From NCBI GenBank assembly GCA_032988165.1, contig JANTQF010000094.1, positions 52,918 through 116,917 on the forward strand: DNA of 64,000 nt, in the 5' to 3' direction. Source of the stretch: Emmonsiellopsis sp. PD_33. Lineage: Eukaryota > Ascomycota > Eurotiomycetes > Onygenales > Ajellomycetaceae. The notes beneath the pieces were generated by a model. The model ran no database searches, was not told the DNA's origin, and saw only the letters and a list, made by a program, of their open reading frames with translations. Both the position numbers and the translations under genes were made by a program. Shown one piece after another: positions 36,763 through 50,110 of the stretch (within the stretch, counting starts at the first letter, position 1; every line of letters begins with the position of its first letter).

Positions 36763-38162
36763 ATGGACAACAAAATGGAAATTGACTCAGGACGATCGCC
36801 TGAGCCTCACCACCTCTCCCCCACCAGCGACCCCGAATCGATACCCACGCTTGATGGCTGGATCGAGAGTCTTATGAGCTGCAAGCAGCTGGCAGAACAA
36901 GACGTACAGAGACTGTGTGATAGGGTGAGTCTACGGCGACCCCGTGGAGCCAGTGCGCTTCCCCGGTCGACGCTGTTGAGGCTAATTAATGCTGGGATTC
37001 TAGGCGAGAGAGGTATTACACGAGGAGTCCAACGTGCAGCCAGTGGTATGTTTCTCCCTCCCTTGGTTGGGGTGTCTTGTTGCGTGCATCGAGACTGTCC
37101 ATATAACCGGTCGTGCTTCGAGGGCTGATAGAGTGCTGCTGTACTGTATAGAAATGCCCAGTGACGGTGTGTGGAGATATACATGGCCAGTTCCATGATC
37201 TGATGGAGCTGTTCCGTATCGGTGGCCCCAATCCAGATACCAACTATCTTTTCATGGGTAAGACTCATATTCGCTCCGCATTACACATCCCCATGTCCTG
37301 CTGCTAATCCGATATATAAAGGCGATTACGTTGACCGCGGTTACTACTCCGTCGAGACCGTGACTCTCCTCGTCGCCTTAAAGATCCGTTACCCCCAGCG
37401 CATTACCATTCTCCGCGGCAACCACGAATCGCGTCAGATCACCCAGGTCTACGGGTTCTACGATGAGTGCCTGCGGAAATACGGCAATGCCAATGTCTGG
37501 AAATATTTCACAGATCTCTTCGACTACCTCCCCCTCACCGCCCTCATCGATAACCAGATCTTCTGTCTCCACGGCGGTTTGAGTCCCTCGATTGATACCC
37601 TTGACAACATTCGTTCGCTGGACAGAATCCAAGAAGTGCCCCACGAAGGACCCATGTGCGATCTGCTCTGGAGTGATCCTGATGATAGATGTGGATGGGG
37701 GATTTCGCCGCGTGGCGCTGGCTATACGTTCGGGCAGGATATTTCGGAGGCGTTTAATCATAACAACGGGTTGACCCTGGTTGCGAGAGCCCATCAGCTT
37801 GTGATGGAGGGATATAACTGGTCGCAGGATCGCAATGTCGTGACGATATTCTCAGGTAAGGCTTTCCATCCATCCTCTACCCGCTCGCGTCAGAATTACA
37901 CGCTAACTCCGCTGGTTTTGATAATAGCTCCAAATTACTGTTACAGATGCGGCAACCAAGCTGCAATCATGGAGATCGACGAACATCTCAAATACACATT
38001 GTAAGCCCGTCCCTCCCCTCCCCTCCTCTCCCATCCCATGCCAGCTACCCCTACTCTAATCCATAACTAACCTCTCCCTCTCCCGTCAGCCTCCAATTCG
38101 ACCCCTGCCCCCGTGCCGGAGAACCCATGGTATCCCGCCGCACCCCAGACTACTTCCTCTAG
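36763..38162 (+). CDS. Serine/threonine protein phosphatase PP2A catalytic subunit, 329 aa, six exons
   Basis: Exons: 36,763-36,924, 37,004-37,045, 37,152-37,257, 37,322-37,855, 37,928-38,000 and 38,090-38,162. All introns are GT..AG and frames join exactly. It removes phosphate from Ser/Thr as the C subunit of PP2A, with scaffold A and B regulators, in cell cycle and signalling. Metal and active-site motifs are all present: GDIHGQFHDL, GDYVDRGYYS, RGNHESRQ, then HGGLSP, WSDPDD and SPRGAGYTFG. The tail is TPDYFL, the methylated-Leu end specific to PP2A-type enzymes. Residues such as ETVTLLVAL and NVWKYFTDLFDYLPLTA fit PP2A rather than PP4 or PP6. The N-terminus (MDNKMEIDSGRSPEPHHL) is longer than in animals, as in filamentous fungi. 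The extra ATG at 36,775 is a possible alternative start. Confidence 0.95.
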
Positions 38163-38755
38163 ATAGAACGGTGTCAAATGTCTCCCATTTGTTACTTTAC
38201 TTGCCACTTTCTTACCTCTTTACAAACATTAATGCCTACCTATCAGCGATTGCGGTCTTTTTTTTTTCCTTCCCTTTATAAAAAAGAAATTAAAAGAGAA
38301 AGAAAGAATAGTTAAAACAAACAGACAGACAGACATTATGAATGAAGCTCCCTTGTTTTTTTAATGATGTATTTGGAGATACTCCTGTCAGCCGTCCGTG
38401 GTTGGTGGGTTTTTGCTCGTTCTAGGTGCAGGGGGGGTATAGAAGCAGAATCTAGTCAAGTTAGGAGTCTAAATCCAGGTGGGTATTGGGTGATAATGGG
38501 CGTGGAATGAAAATAGTATAGATGTTGGTTTTGACTGTGGATGAATGGGTACTTACATGTATCTTGGTTTGGTTTATCAAGGGGGAGGTTTTGTCTGTGA
38601 CAGTAATTAGGCTAATTTTGAGGGAGGGCTACAAATTATTGAATCTGGATATCATTGAATTCTGCGTAAAATGGAGGTCATATGTCCATTGAACTGGTCT
38701 ATATCTATGGGATATACTTTGATTTTTTTGCAGGGGGGTTTTTGGGGAGAGGGTC
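38163..38755. other. PP2A 3' region up to the decayed block
   Basis: Contains the PP2A 3' UTR, with T- and A-rich runs near 38,250-38,350. CpG ends near 38,664, about 90 bp left of the inverted repeat that starts the next element. No gene seen. Confidence 0.5.
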
Positions 38756-38867
38756 CCATACCAGATTTTTGTGGTCCACTGGAACAGTGCTCTGACAGCT
38801 CTGATGCTGTTACATGAATCAGAGCTGTCATATCACTATGGAAAGTGGATTTTACTGTGGAATCACT

Positions 38868-39430
38868 ATTCTCTGAAATCTAACATTAATATTCCATTTA
38901 TATTAAAACTTTTAATCTATATATATTAAAATCATAAAGGATTTTAATAATATATGATTATTCTATAAAATTATAAATTACTACTGCCTCATTCTACTAC
39001 CATTCTATGTGTTAGAGCAATGATATGCTAGTAAACCTTAATTTAATAATATACTTATTATTCTCTGAAATATAATATTAATATTTTATTAATAATTCAT
39101 CTAGCATAATATTCTAGTAAATATATTAAAGAGTAAATTATAATGAAGGCTAATTATCATACCATCCTACTATCATTCTATATGTTAGAGTAATGATATG
39201 ATAGTAAACCTCAATTTAATAATATTCTTATTATTCTTCAAAATATAATGTTAATATTTCATTAATAATTCATCTAGCATAATACTCTAGTAAATATATT
39301 AGAGAGTAAATTACAATGAAGGCTAATTACCATATTATTCTACTATCATTCTATATGTTAGAGTCATAATATAATTATAGAGTATTAAATTTACTGTGTA
39401 TACATTATTCTTAGAATAGAACTTTAATAT
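38868..39430. repeat. Subterminal tandem repeat, ~173-192-bp unit, about three copies
   Basis: The motif ATTCTCTGAAAT/ATTCTTCAAAAT recurs at about 38,868, 39,060 and 39,233. The intervening text (TTAATAATTCATCTAGCATAA, then TATGTTAGAGTAATGATATG) repeats in order. The unit differs mainly at C/T and G/A. It lies just inside the left terminal inverted repeat. Confidence 0.75.
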
Positions 39431-39559
39431 TTCATTATATTTTCATTTTTAGAATAAGAAAATAATTAAAAAGAACATTCATTCATTGTATTATCCCTAT
39501 CTATATATTTAGAAAAAAAAAAGAAAAAACAGACCTATAATTTATTTCAAAAAACCTAG

Positions 39560-42500
39560 AAAAAATCATACTTACCCTTCTCTACCTTTATATCCTTCAC
39601 CTCATCTATCTCCCCTGATTTCATAGCTATCTCCAATTCTTTATTAATAATCACACTGCCAGGGTTTAGCAGTCCAATAATTAAAGAGTGTTGCTCATGA
39701 TATTCCCTAGATTAAGAAATAGACTTTAGTATGATAGCTAGAAGTGAGGAACTACACACTATCTCTATATAAACATCTGAGAAACTTTTTATTAAGATTA
39801 TAAATGTAGAGGAATATGGGCATCATTTTAAGCTTAAAGATAATATTTCTCTAGAAGTAAATAACTTTCACTTCTACTATATAAATAAGATATAAATTAG
39901 TAATAAGTTATTTATATTAAATTTATCATACATACATTCTGAATGAAGAAGAGCAATTTGAACTCTATTATTACTAATTTATACTCTAAGATGTTCATTG
40001 TACTTCTGATCTTCTCAAAATATTTCTTTATATTCTAATTTATAATTTATTAGCTAGATTAAAATAATAATTTAAGGAATCCATTTATCTTTATTAGTAA
40101 AAAAGCTATAGATAACTACTTGAGTATGATCTCTCTAACTTTCCTACTTTACTTAAGTTTAGAGGTTATCACATTAAGTATAGTAATTTTTTCAGCTTTT
40201 ATTTTTATTAGCTCTAAATTCATTACTCACCCACTAATAATTACCTACATATTTTTTTTTTTTTTTACTTCACTTTTCTTCATAATTAACTCTACTAATT
40301 TCAGCTTGATCTCCTCTACCTTATTCAGTAGGTCTATTTAATGTATGTCCTTAACAGTATCATTTATAATGTTTATATAGGAGACATGCATGGCATGCAT
40401 AATTATAATACTCTCTAACAGTACTTTCAGAACTTTCTGGCAGGATTTCTTATTTTATACATAATTAGAATAGGAGTTTCTTGACCTAATGATATAGTTA
40501 CAGGGTCTCTTTAAGTTCTTTGAGTACACATATTTTAAAATATAATAATGATAGATGATATTCTCTTTATTATTATTCATAGTAGTTAGTTTCCTACTCT
40601 CTGAATTCTTCTTCAATCTAATCTTATGTGTGGGTGTTTCACTAGCTATCATTTTAGCTATGATTTTATAGTCTCTAGCCTTATCAGTTCTCACATCTTC
40701 TAAAGTTCAAACTTCTTCAAATGAAATGACTACTTACCTGATCTTTCAAGATGAGTAAGAGAGAGGAGGATAAATTCTAATACTCACAGGGGGGGAAGGA
40801 GGTAAATAAATATTAGGCTATTAGGTGCATGATTGAAGAAGAAGAAAGAGGAAGAGGAAGAGGAAAAGATGAATGTTTTATAATGAATTAGATATTATCT
40901 GACTATTCTATCTGATAATTAATATATTACTTTATTTACTTACTTTCAGTTTACCTCTGAAATTAACATCATCTTTTTTTATTTTCTATATACTAAACTG
41001 ATCAACTTAAATATAACTATGGAATAAGCTCATACTAATATCTTTTAAGATAATATATGATATGAATCCTCACTATTTTCAGAATACACATGCAAACTAG
41101 CTACTAATAGCTCTAAAATATATATATATAGATCTATGAAGCAAGTACATACTAATAATAAAGAGTAAGTACAGTAATTTCCCACACCCTCCATCATATC
41201 ATTAAGATAGATATTAGAAATACTTTATAAATGCTTCATTTTACTACCTAGCAGCAATAAATATACTGAAATTAAACTAATACTATGTGGAAGATATATA
41301 GAAAGCAATCCAAAATGAATATATAATTACTTAGTTGAAAATTCTTACTCATATATTCTTTCTAATCATGCATTAGAATTATCTCCTCCACAATAAAATC
41401 ATTAAATTCTTTATTCTCTATCTAATACATTCAGCTCTACAACTAGTGATTTATTTTATCCAGATTTTCATGGAAGAAATATACTCTAAAAATGTACTCA
41501 GTGCTACCAATCTACATCTCACATTCAAAACTATAAGTTATATCTTATAAAGTTATAGATTCTATCTATTCTGAAATAAAGATAAAGTATATCTTCTTCT
41601 TCACAGCCTTCTTAACTTCAGAATCAGACTTTCATTTCTTTTTGAATTTTCAATAGATAATTAGCTCCACAAAGTTCTTCTGGCCTATACCACTGTATTA
41701 TTTCATAAAGGCCATATAGTCCTAAAAATTAATAACTTCATCTCATACTTCAATTTGAATACATTTATCCTCATCCCTTTCAACTAGATCATCTCACAGC
41801 TTAATCTGAATAGTAAGATTCACATATATTTCTAGGTAAGGTATAAGTCATTGATCTTCAGGATTATAGATGCTAACATGTACATTTAATATATTATTAT
41901 CCTATAAAATCAGACTATTCATAGTTCAGGATCAGCCCAGTCTAATAGAACACCTAATAAAATTTATCTAAAATGAATCCTTAAAAGAAATACTAGAAGA
42001 TATCTTTCTCATTAGTATAGTTATATATGCTACATTCTAAATGGCTAGCTTTATTCAGCTTTTTTTCCCATCAGATATATTCCTATGATAAAACCAACAG
42101 GTTAGTAGTTTATTTTAACTTTAAAATACCTATAGATAGTATCAACTACACAGCCTAGTATTATAATATTTCCTATTCAATTCAAGTTGGAGCTTTATTA
42201 ACTGATCATAAGCACTCTGGATCCCCATTAGTGACCCTGCTAAACACCCTGTATATAAAATGGCTGATTATTGATTCTTATAGTTGATAATCAGATTAAT
42301 ACTTAGAGTCATTATCTCTAAAATTCATTTCTATGCTCATTATAATGATGTTCTCCTAGAATTATTAATTAGCTCATATTTTATATTTCTCTATCTATTA
42401 TTAAATCTCTATTAATTCTCTCTAGATTTATCTTAATTCACAGCCAACTTCAGCTGAGTTTTCAGTTGGATTCCACTGGGTATCTAAATCAACTCTTACC

Positions 42501-43250
42501 TTTATATAGCTAAGTATCTTATATTTTCACATTTAAAAATTGTCAAGTGCATCATTCCATGCTGCAATTTACATACATGATTTGTGACTGTAACTCTAAA
42601 ATACTTGTAATACTAGTTCATCTACTTTCCTGAAGAATATAAGGAGATATGACTATTTTATTCATTACTGAAGGTTTCTCTCCTATATGTGATTTATTTG
42701 CTCATAAGACTCTAATATAACCTGATTGCACTGTCCATTGAAATTAGAGGATATATTACTCATATGATTCTGACTTTCTATTAATATACTATTACTCCTA
42801 GTAAGTATAGGATCTACAGGAGAAAGCTTATCCTTCTAGCTATTAGACTACTTCTAGTTAGCAATATATTTATAAAGTTCTTATTTATAGAATAGAAACT
42901 AACCATACTACTTAATTCTAAATCAAAGAAGTTAATGGCAGACATGGCTGGGTAATAGGTAGATCAGATAATAATATAAAAATAAAATTATATCTGATAG
43001 AGAAGGAAACCTGCAAATAATGAAAGGAAATAGAAAAGATTAAAGTTCATAATTCTATCAGATAATATAACTTGAGACCTCTATTTTTAGAGGTACATTT
43101 AGTATGTATTTAGCTTTATTTCTTTTTTCAGAGCTATCATATTCATACTTCTTTTCCAATTTTCCCACTTTTTCCTCTAAAAAAATCCAACCTGCAATAT
43201 GGCCATCCACAGCCTTTACCATCTTAGAAAACACACTCTTCATGGAGTAA
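39560..43250 (-). pseudogene. Minus-strand ORF ruin inside the TIR element
   Basis: The minus strand reads protein-like from 43,243 (MKSVFSKMVKAVDGHIAGW, then a Lys/Glu-rich coiled segment) down to about 39,600. Clearer parts include VHVSIYNPEDQ and LEIYVNLTIQIKL near 41,880-41,790, and KARDYKIIAKMIASETPTHK near 40,690-40,630. Stops stand where Trp or Gln would fit. No domain is recognised. A second, divergently oriented ORF next to a transposase is common in large CACTA-type elements, but that link is inference. Confidence 0.35.
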
Positions 43251-43439
43251 ATAAGTACCCAGCTTCAAGAGGCTGACATCTGAAATTACCACAGGACACC
43301 TTCAAAAATTATATTAATATTGATATAAATGATCCAACATTTAATTATGACATGAGATCTTGGGATTTTATATTAGAGTCTATACTAAATGATGTAGAGG
43401 TATATATTTATATTCTAATTCAATTATTTACTTAATCTT

Positions 43440-46400
43440 TTAACTTAGAAAATCAGGCAACAGATCAACCTAACCAGCCTACTAAAAATAATAATGATGA
43501 GGATGCTACATACTCTAATAATAAGCTTTACAAACTAAATGAGGAAGTAAATATAATATATTAGCTTCTAAATACTATCTAGGTAGCTTGTAAATTGGCT
43601 GATGATGAATATATTATGAATAATGATATTAATAATAATATAAATTATTATACTGAGATTAAGGAGGATAAAATGGATAATATTAATGTTACATTCAAAC
43701 ATCCTCTGGAGGCTCAAAAGGCTAGAAACTCTGAGATTCAAGAGGTTAATTCCTCCAATCTGACTATTCAAGGTAATAATCTAATAATCTCATCACACAT
43801 TAATAATAAAGTTAATTATATTTACATAGTTAACAATCCTGCAGAGCTTCTTATTCATAAATAGAATAAGAATTATATGGATTCTTTTATAATAGTCTTT
43901 ACTTTGTGGATAGAGTCTGCTGAGATATTTTGAGAGTTATACTAGTTATTACTGTAGATTCTTCAGACTCTGAAGGATATTACTTCAATTCATAACCTTC
44001 TCAATGGACTGTTAAATTTAAAAAAGAAATGTAGAGTGTAGTTCCTAATCCTTCTACTACATCACATATAGATTCTAATTATCTCTTCAGATTAGATGCT
44101 AATATTCTCTTATACTAAAAAACACCTTATCAATCATATATTAATGTCCTTATACTTTTAAGATATGATTTTATTGGTGTTAAAGCTTGTTAAGTTCTAG
44201 AGGTTTCAACAGCACATGCACATTAGGATGGCAGAAGTTGTCAACTCCCCTATAGAACTATAATACTTATATAGCTGAGGAAGCTTAATTAAATATTGCT
44301 TCAGGGAATTTACCTTATATCTTTTTATTAGTGAACTAATTTTCCCCTCTAATTTCATATAGTATCAGTATGAAAATAATAAATATCCATGTAGATAACC
44401 AGACAAGATCAACTTCAACTATATGAGTAGAGTGTAGTTTATTAGAAAGGATAGATAGAAGACATTCTTATATTTTAATAGAACTATTTTGTAGATTCAA
44501 TCTATCATGTAGTATTTAACTCTGAATGTAGAAGAATCTAATTTTCAGAGTCCTTATTTATCCTTCTATTAATATGAGGTAATTTTGATTGAGAATAACA
44601 TATTAAATATCATTCTAATAAGCTTTATTCTATTTAAAGTCTACATCTTTATTGATTATATTTTTAATGGAATTAATAATACCTTCTCAACTAAGAATTC
44701 TACTTCTAATCTTTTTTTTTAGAGGGTTCTTCATGTGGCTTCAGCCACTACTTGGCCATACTGCAGATCAACACTAATACATAGAGAGCTAAAAATTATA
44801 GTTCATAGGAGAAAGTTCTTAAAGAATATCTTTACTAGAGAGTAAAAAGTATTATTCCTTCCTTATCAGCTTTTTATTAATGGGTTTGGCCTCTATCAGA
44901 ACATGTATCAGAGTTTAATAGATATGTACTGGATCTTAGCTCTGAGTACAGCTAAATGCAAGAAGTATAATAATCTATTTATAGTGACATTCAGTCTATA
45001 TGATATAAACTTTTCAGATACTATTAGAGTCTTATTTTCTAGATTCTTATAGTTAGACAGTGAGAGCATTCTAATTAATATTAATAGTAACACCATTCAG
45101 GTCATTTCTTCCTGCTTATCATTTATTAGTGACATGTCACAGTAGAATAGGAATGCTAGTATTAAAGGCTTAAATGCAGAGTACTCATATCAGAGCTGTC
45201 TGATTAAAGATCAAAAGAAATCAGATTTATCATTTGATATCATTTAAAATGGGTGCTATCATCATGACACTTAATAGATCTAATGCTAGGTAGAGAGTAC
45301 TTCAAACCTAACAAAGAGAAAGAAGCTGTAGTAAAGAAGTGAATTGATGAATAATAACTCTTACCTATTTAAGATATATTTAAGTTTAAATTTAGTTATA
45401 TTCTTTCCATCTAATTCTGCACACAGTAAGTATTCAGAGATTTCAAAAATAGCTCATTCTATACTGATGAAATCAGTATTAACTTCAGTTAGAAAGACTG
45501 AATACCTTTAAATATTATAGACCTTCTCTTTTCCCTAAAGATGAGTATACCTACAGTTATCTCTTATTTATTTAGAGAAGTATTAACTGTAAGAGCATGC
45601 TCAGGCATTCATTCTGATACTACTTATATTGCAATGTGATCTTAAACATTCATAGCTTAAAGATTAAATTTATAGAGTACTCTCACTGACATTCTCAAAA
45701 CTCAGCACCTCAGTGATGAACTTAATTATTAATATATTTATAGTAATTACAAGAAGTAATTCAATCTTATTATCACATAACTCAGCTGTTCATGATCTAA
45801 AAGAAATCTAATAAATTATTACTACTACTTGTTAATACCTATAGTTCTTTCTAGATGTAGCAGTAAATATAGTATAATAAGCTCAGACTTCTTCTCATAT
45901 AGAGTTAGTAAGTCAGAGCTGATGAGCATCCTCAGCATCAAGTCAGATGTTAGTATTAATCAGGTCAGATGGATATTCTACCTTTATTATAATAGAAGAT
46001 TTAGAGTAAGACTTAGCTCTCTCTATAAAAAAAGGTGCATTCTTCATTAGAATGAAAAATCAATTAAATATGCATATCAGACTGCATTATATTAATGAAA
46101 TTAGAGAATATAGAACTACTAATAATAGTAATATATTAATAAAGAAGAATAAACATAGAGATTATAAACAACTAGTCTGTCATATAAATCATTATGATGT
46201 TAAAAAGATATTACTTTAATAGAAGAGTTTTCATCAGATAGTTTAGCTTGCTTTTCATGATGCATTTAATAACTCTCAGTCAGAACTTAGAGAGAGGTTA
46301 AGAAAAATCTATGAATATTATCTCACTCTTCTAATTAATCTGATTCAGGTTGATGACTGTGAATTCAATGATGTTCTTTCAACTAATAAATTATATATAC

Positions 46401-46990
46401 TAGAGAATCTTTCAGATCATACCTGAAAATCCCTGTAGGTGAACCTTATATCTTTACTGTCATCAAAGAATGATATGAATATACTGAGAATTCCAATAAA
46501 TTAGATATTAAACCTTCTAAATGTCCACTTATTTCTTCAAAAATTAAGATAGATATATAGTCTTGACTGGAATAAACCATTCATTCTAGAATCAGGGTCA
46601 AGACTACTCTAATTTTACTAAAAAATTACTTTTATACCTAAGTATCATCTCTCATTCTCATTAGAATGCTATTAATTATATGCTTATTTATTATATAGTA
46701 ATGAAACCTATCAGATAACATTCATATAAGAAGATGTTATTAAGTATAGAAATTTAAAAATTAATCAGATCCAAGCTATTTTTATTTATAACTTATATAG
46801 ATATGATGATTAGGTCTTTTTTGTAGTTATATTAGTAAGTTTAACTGGATTTAATGAGTTATTAGACCTACTAATTCTAAGTGATGATTTTAAGGATTAC
46901 ATAATAATCAGCCTTCCTGCTGTGTGGAAATCAAGTCTTTATGTTATATTAATCTAATATAAGTTTAGGGGCAGGTTATAATATAGCCTT
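43440..46990 (+). pseudogene. Transposase-like ruin (Plavaka/CACTA-like pattern)
   Basis: The plus strand carries a long frame with many stops. It starts in an acidic/Asn-rich segment (43,460-43,860). Near 44,880-45,280 the order LFINGFGLYQN, YWILALSTAKC, SDMSQ-x-NRNASIKGLNAE, YSYQSCLIK, then NGCYHHD resembles the conserved block of large fungal transposases. In those, 'D-x-P-Q-x-x-x-N-A-G-x-x-x-x-x-A-x-x-x-C-R-x-C' is followed by an H-rich motif. It continues to WKSSLYVILI near 46,930. The element class is from memory of family patterns and is not certain. Confidence 0.45.
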
Positions 46991-47730
46991 AAAGGCATCA
47001 AGCTTTTATACTATACATGGAACATGTCATTTTTTTAGCTGCTTCTAAATCTCAAAATCCTCTTTAATAGCAATTAATAAGTCAATCTATTACTCTATGC
47101 ATAATTATTTTCTTCTTTCATACTAATAGTAGCTGATCATCATCATTTAGACTGCATCCTCTTCATGATAATCAGTTATGATGTCTAGTGCTGAAAAATA
47201 ACACTATAAGGTAGAAAAATAATGTGCTTAGAAGCAGGAGACTCTCATACTAATATTTACTTAGTATGATAATCTATCTAGTGCATCTTATAGGCAAGGT
47301 TTACTAATAGGCTCTTCTATATGATCTCATGTAACAAGCTCAGAGTAGGCCCTAATATCTCCTATAATAGATAGCATTCAGAGCTAAATATAGGGCAACA
47401 TCCTTACCTATGACTTAGCACTTGATCCTGCAAATATTCTAAAGATCATTAATATGTGTTATAACATTGATTTACCAAGTGATTCAGTGCTTAACCCAGT
47501 AAATATCCTAAAGATGACTAATATGTGCTGTAACATTAATCTATCAAGTGATGCCTATAGGCTCAATGGAGAGGCCTATATTAGATTCAATTTCTGAAAG
47601 ATATCTCTATAATAGTGAGTATGAGCTGATATATCTAGTTCTATGAGATGAGATTAAATACCCAGGAAATGAAAGTATACTATAAAGATATATTAATATA
47701 TAAAAAAGATATATTTTACTACTAGGTAAG

Positions 47731-48010
47731 TTAATATTTCTCATTCACCCACATTGCATCCTAATCATCAAGAGTATTTTCCTTATATAATGACTATTAG
47801 AGTTAATATTTTCCATTCACCTGCATTACATTCTAATCATTAAGGGTATTTCCTCTATATAATAACTGTTAGAGCTGATATTTCTCATTCACCTACATTA
47901 CATTTAAATCATTAAGAGTATTTCCCCCTATATAATAACTGTTAGAGCTGATGTTTTCTATTTACCTATATTACATCTAAAATCATTAAGAGTATTTCTT
48001 ATTTAGCTTT
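47731..48010. repeat. ~72-bp tandem repeat, four copies
   Basis: The block beginning TTAATATTTYTCATTCACC and ending in ATAATAACTGTTAGAGC recurs at about 47,731, 47,803, 47,875 and 47,948. Further decayed pieces of the same end (ATTAGAGCTGA...) appear near 48,905 and 49,285. Confidence 0.8.
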
Positions 48011-48140
48011 CTTTTCTCTATCTACATCTATCCTGCATCTATACTGATATCATCAATTTATTTTCTTTCTCTTTTAGTAGATTACTTGCAAGTTATTATA
48101 TCTATTAAAAATAGATGTCTATATAGATTCATTACAATCT

Positions 48141-48347
48141 AAGCTATTACTCATTATCAACCTGGGTCATCATTCATCATCAACTTGGGCTGCTACTTAT
48201 TATCAACCTGGGCTACTATCTATTATCAACCTGAGCTATTATTTATTATCAACCTGGGCTACCACCTATCATCAACCTAAGCTATTACTTATTATCAACC
48301 TAGATTACTATCTATCATCAACCTGGGCCACTGCCCATCATCAAAAC
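48141..48347. repeat. 23-bp minisatellite, nine copies
   Basis: Nine head-to-tail 23-bp units close to GGGCTACTATCTATTATC plus AACCT. Differences are almost all C/T or G/A, as expected if an initially uniform array decayed by cytosine mutation. The unit length is not a multiple of 3, so it is not coding. Confidence 0.9.
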
Positions 48348-48353
48348 CAGTAG

Positions 48354-48810
48354 TTGAGAAATGTGGAGAACCTAAAGATGAAGTCAAAAGCTATACTAAT
48401 TATAATTAATATTATTAGAAGTATGAGAGCTGATAAATCATCATTAATAAATATAGTTCTTAATAAAGAATGTCTTGTCTTAACTAATAGTATATATATT
48501 TATATTACCATCATTACTGAAATCTCATTCAACTATGAACCCTAGAAGTATAAAGTGGCAATTGAGTTTATTTCTCCTGCAGAGTGGGAAAAAGAACTTA
48601 AACTTATTTTTAATGAGATTTAGACTTATTATAATAAAGGATAATATTAAGATGATTCCAACATTGCAATTATCATTATAAGAGTAAAGATAATATACTC
48701 TGATGTTAAAGACATTATAGTATTATTCATTGAAGAACTAATGAAATAAGATAGTATTCACAGTGTTTTAGAAAAGATAATTAAATTTATTATAAATAAC
48801 TTAGCTTAAC
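48354..48810 (+). pseudogene. Decayed coding fragment with dispersed relatives
   Basis: An open stretch (48,354-48,545) encodes MRNVENLKMKSKAILIIINI and IITEISFNYEP, then continues through stops to about 48,800. The segment ITEISFNYEP...EFISPAE recurs twice more nearby, once on each strand (49,064-49,137 and 49,167-49,240). So the piece belongs to a repeated family. No function is recognised. Confidence 0.4.
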
Positions 48811-49063
48811 TTCATACTCAACTTCAATTATATTTAGATAGAGGGATGTGGAGAATAGTATCTGCAGCATTCTAATTTATTTTGGTGAGTATCTCTCTCT
48901 ATACTATGATTATTAGAGCTGACATTTTAATGTATAAAGAGGCAATTAGATGTATTTATTCAGTATAGTGAGAATTTACTTGAATGCCCAATCAACAGGA
49001 AGCATGCCATGGAGATTTATTAGTATATAAAAAAGATATATTTCATCACTGAGGAATCTAAGA

Positions 49064-49240
49064 GCTGCTGAAGAAATGAACCTGATTGCTACTCTATACT
49101 TTTTAAGTTTATAGTTGAATGATATTTTAGTAATAATGATAATATAAGCACATACCTGAACTACTATTATTATTAAGATATTATTCAATTATGAACCTAA
49201 GAAGTATAGAGCTACAATTAAATTCATTTCTCCAGTAGAG
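49064..49240. repeat. Imperfect long inverted repeat (~73-bp arms, ~30-bp spacer)
   Basis: The minus strand of 49,064-49,137 and the plus strand of 49,167-49,240 both read ATTATTA-TAARATATCATTCAA-type sequence. Both translate to ITKI-x-FNY-x-x-KKYR-A and so on. Arms differ mainly by transitions. RNA across it could fold into a hairpin. Confidence 0.7.
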
Positions 49241-49361
49241 TAGGAAAGAAAATACTTATTTTTAGTAAGTATTTCCTTATATATCATACTTATTAGAGCT
49301 GATATTTTCTTTTCAAGATTCTTTTCTTCCTTAATACTACTAAATGTGAGATCATTACCCA

Positions 49362-49455
49362 AGCAAATATCATCTTAATCCTCAAACCTCTAAATGGCAA
49401 CATCACCTTAATTCTTGAACCCCTAAATGACAATATCACCTTAATTCTCACCCTC
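49362..49455. repeat. ~34-bp tandem repeat, three copies
   Basis: Three units close to CAACATCACCTTAATTCTTG followed by AACCCCTAAATGG, with transition differences. Non-coding appearance. Confidence 0.75.
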
Positions 49456-49675
49456 TAAATGGATTATCAGAGTCAATTTTTCTTTGCTTGTAGCAGCTTT
49501 ACCCTGTTAATAATAACAATGATGGTAGCTATAAATCAATTTAATAAATATACTATTAAATATGAAATTAATGATGGATGCCTCTGAAAGAATGTATATT
49601 TAGACTGAGAATTACTTTATAATCAGACTATAATTAAACAGTAATCTAATCATACTCTAATCATATTATAATCAT

Positions 49676-49864
49676 GTTTAAACCATGCTCTAATGCTCTA
49701 ACTATATTATTATAGTATTTATATGATGATTTTATTATATCTAAATCATGCTCTGATTCTCTAACCATATTACTGCAGTAATTACATGATGATTTCATTA
49801 TATCTAAATCATACTCTAGTTCTTTAATCATACTACTACAGTGATTATATGATGATTTCATGAT
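49676..49864 (-). repeat. 63-bp tandem repeat, three copies, 21-residue units on minus strand
   Basis: Units start at about 49,676, 49,739 and 49,802. On the minus strand one frame stays open across all three (49,870-49,661) and gives IMKSS-x-N-x-C-S-N-M-x-R-E-x-E-x-DLD-type repeats. A 63-bp period that preserves frame suggests a former coding repeat. Confidence 0.8.
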
Positions 49865-49894
49865 AGTCATTACTGTATTTACATGAGGATATTA

Positions 49895-50110
49895 AATGTA
49901 ATATAGTTAGAGTGCTATTGTAGTTGAAGTATTATTACAGTCAGAGTGTTATAGTAATTAGAGTATTATTATAATCAGAGTGTTATTATAGTTAGAGTAT
50001 TATTATAGTTGAAGCATTATATATATATAAACATTGATGAAGCATTACATGAAGCATGATGATAATCAGGGTATTATATATATATAAATGTGAATGGAGC
50101 ATTACATGGA
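49895..50110. repeat. ~18-bp degenerate array followed by a ~60-bp duplicate
   Basis: About seven units like AGTTAGAGTATTATTAT occupy 49,895-50,018. Then a unit with TATATATATAAA, GAAGCATTACATGAAGCAT and similar text occurs twice (about 50,017-50,110). These lie just inside the right terminal inverted repeat. Confidence 0.65.
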
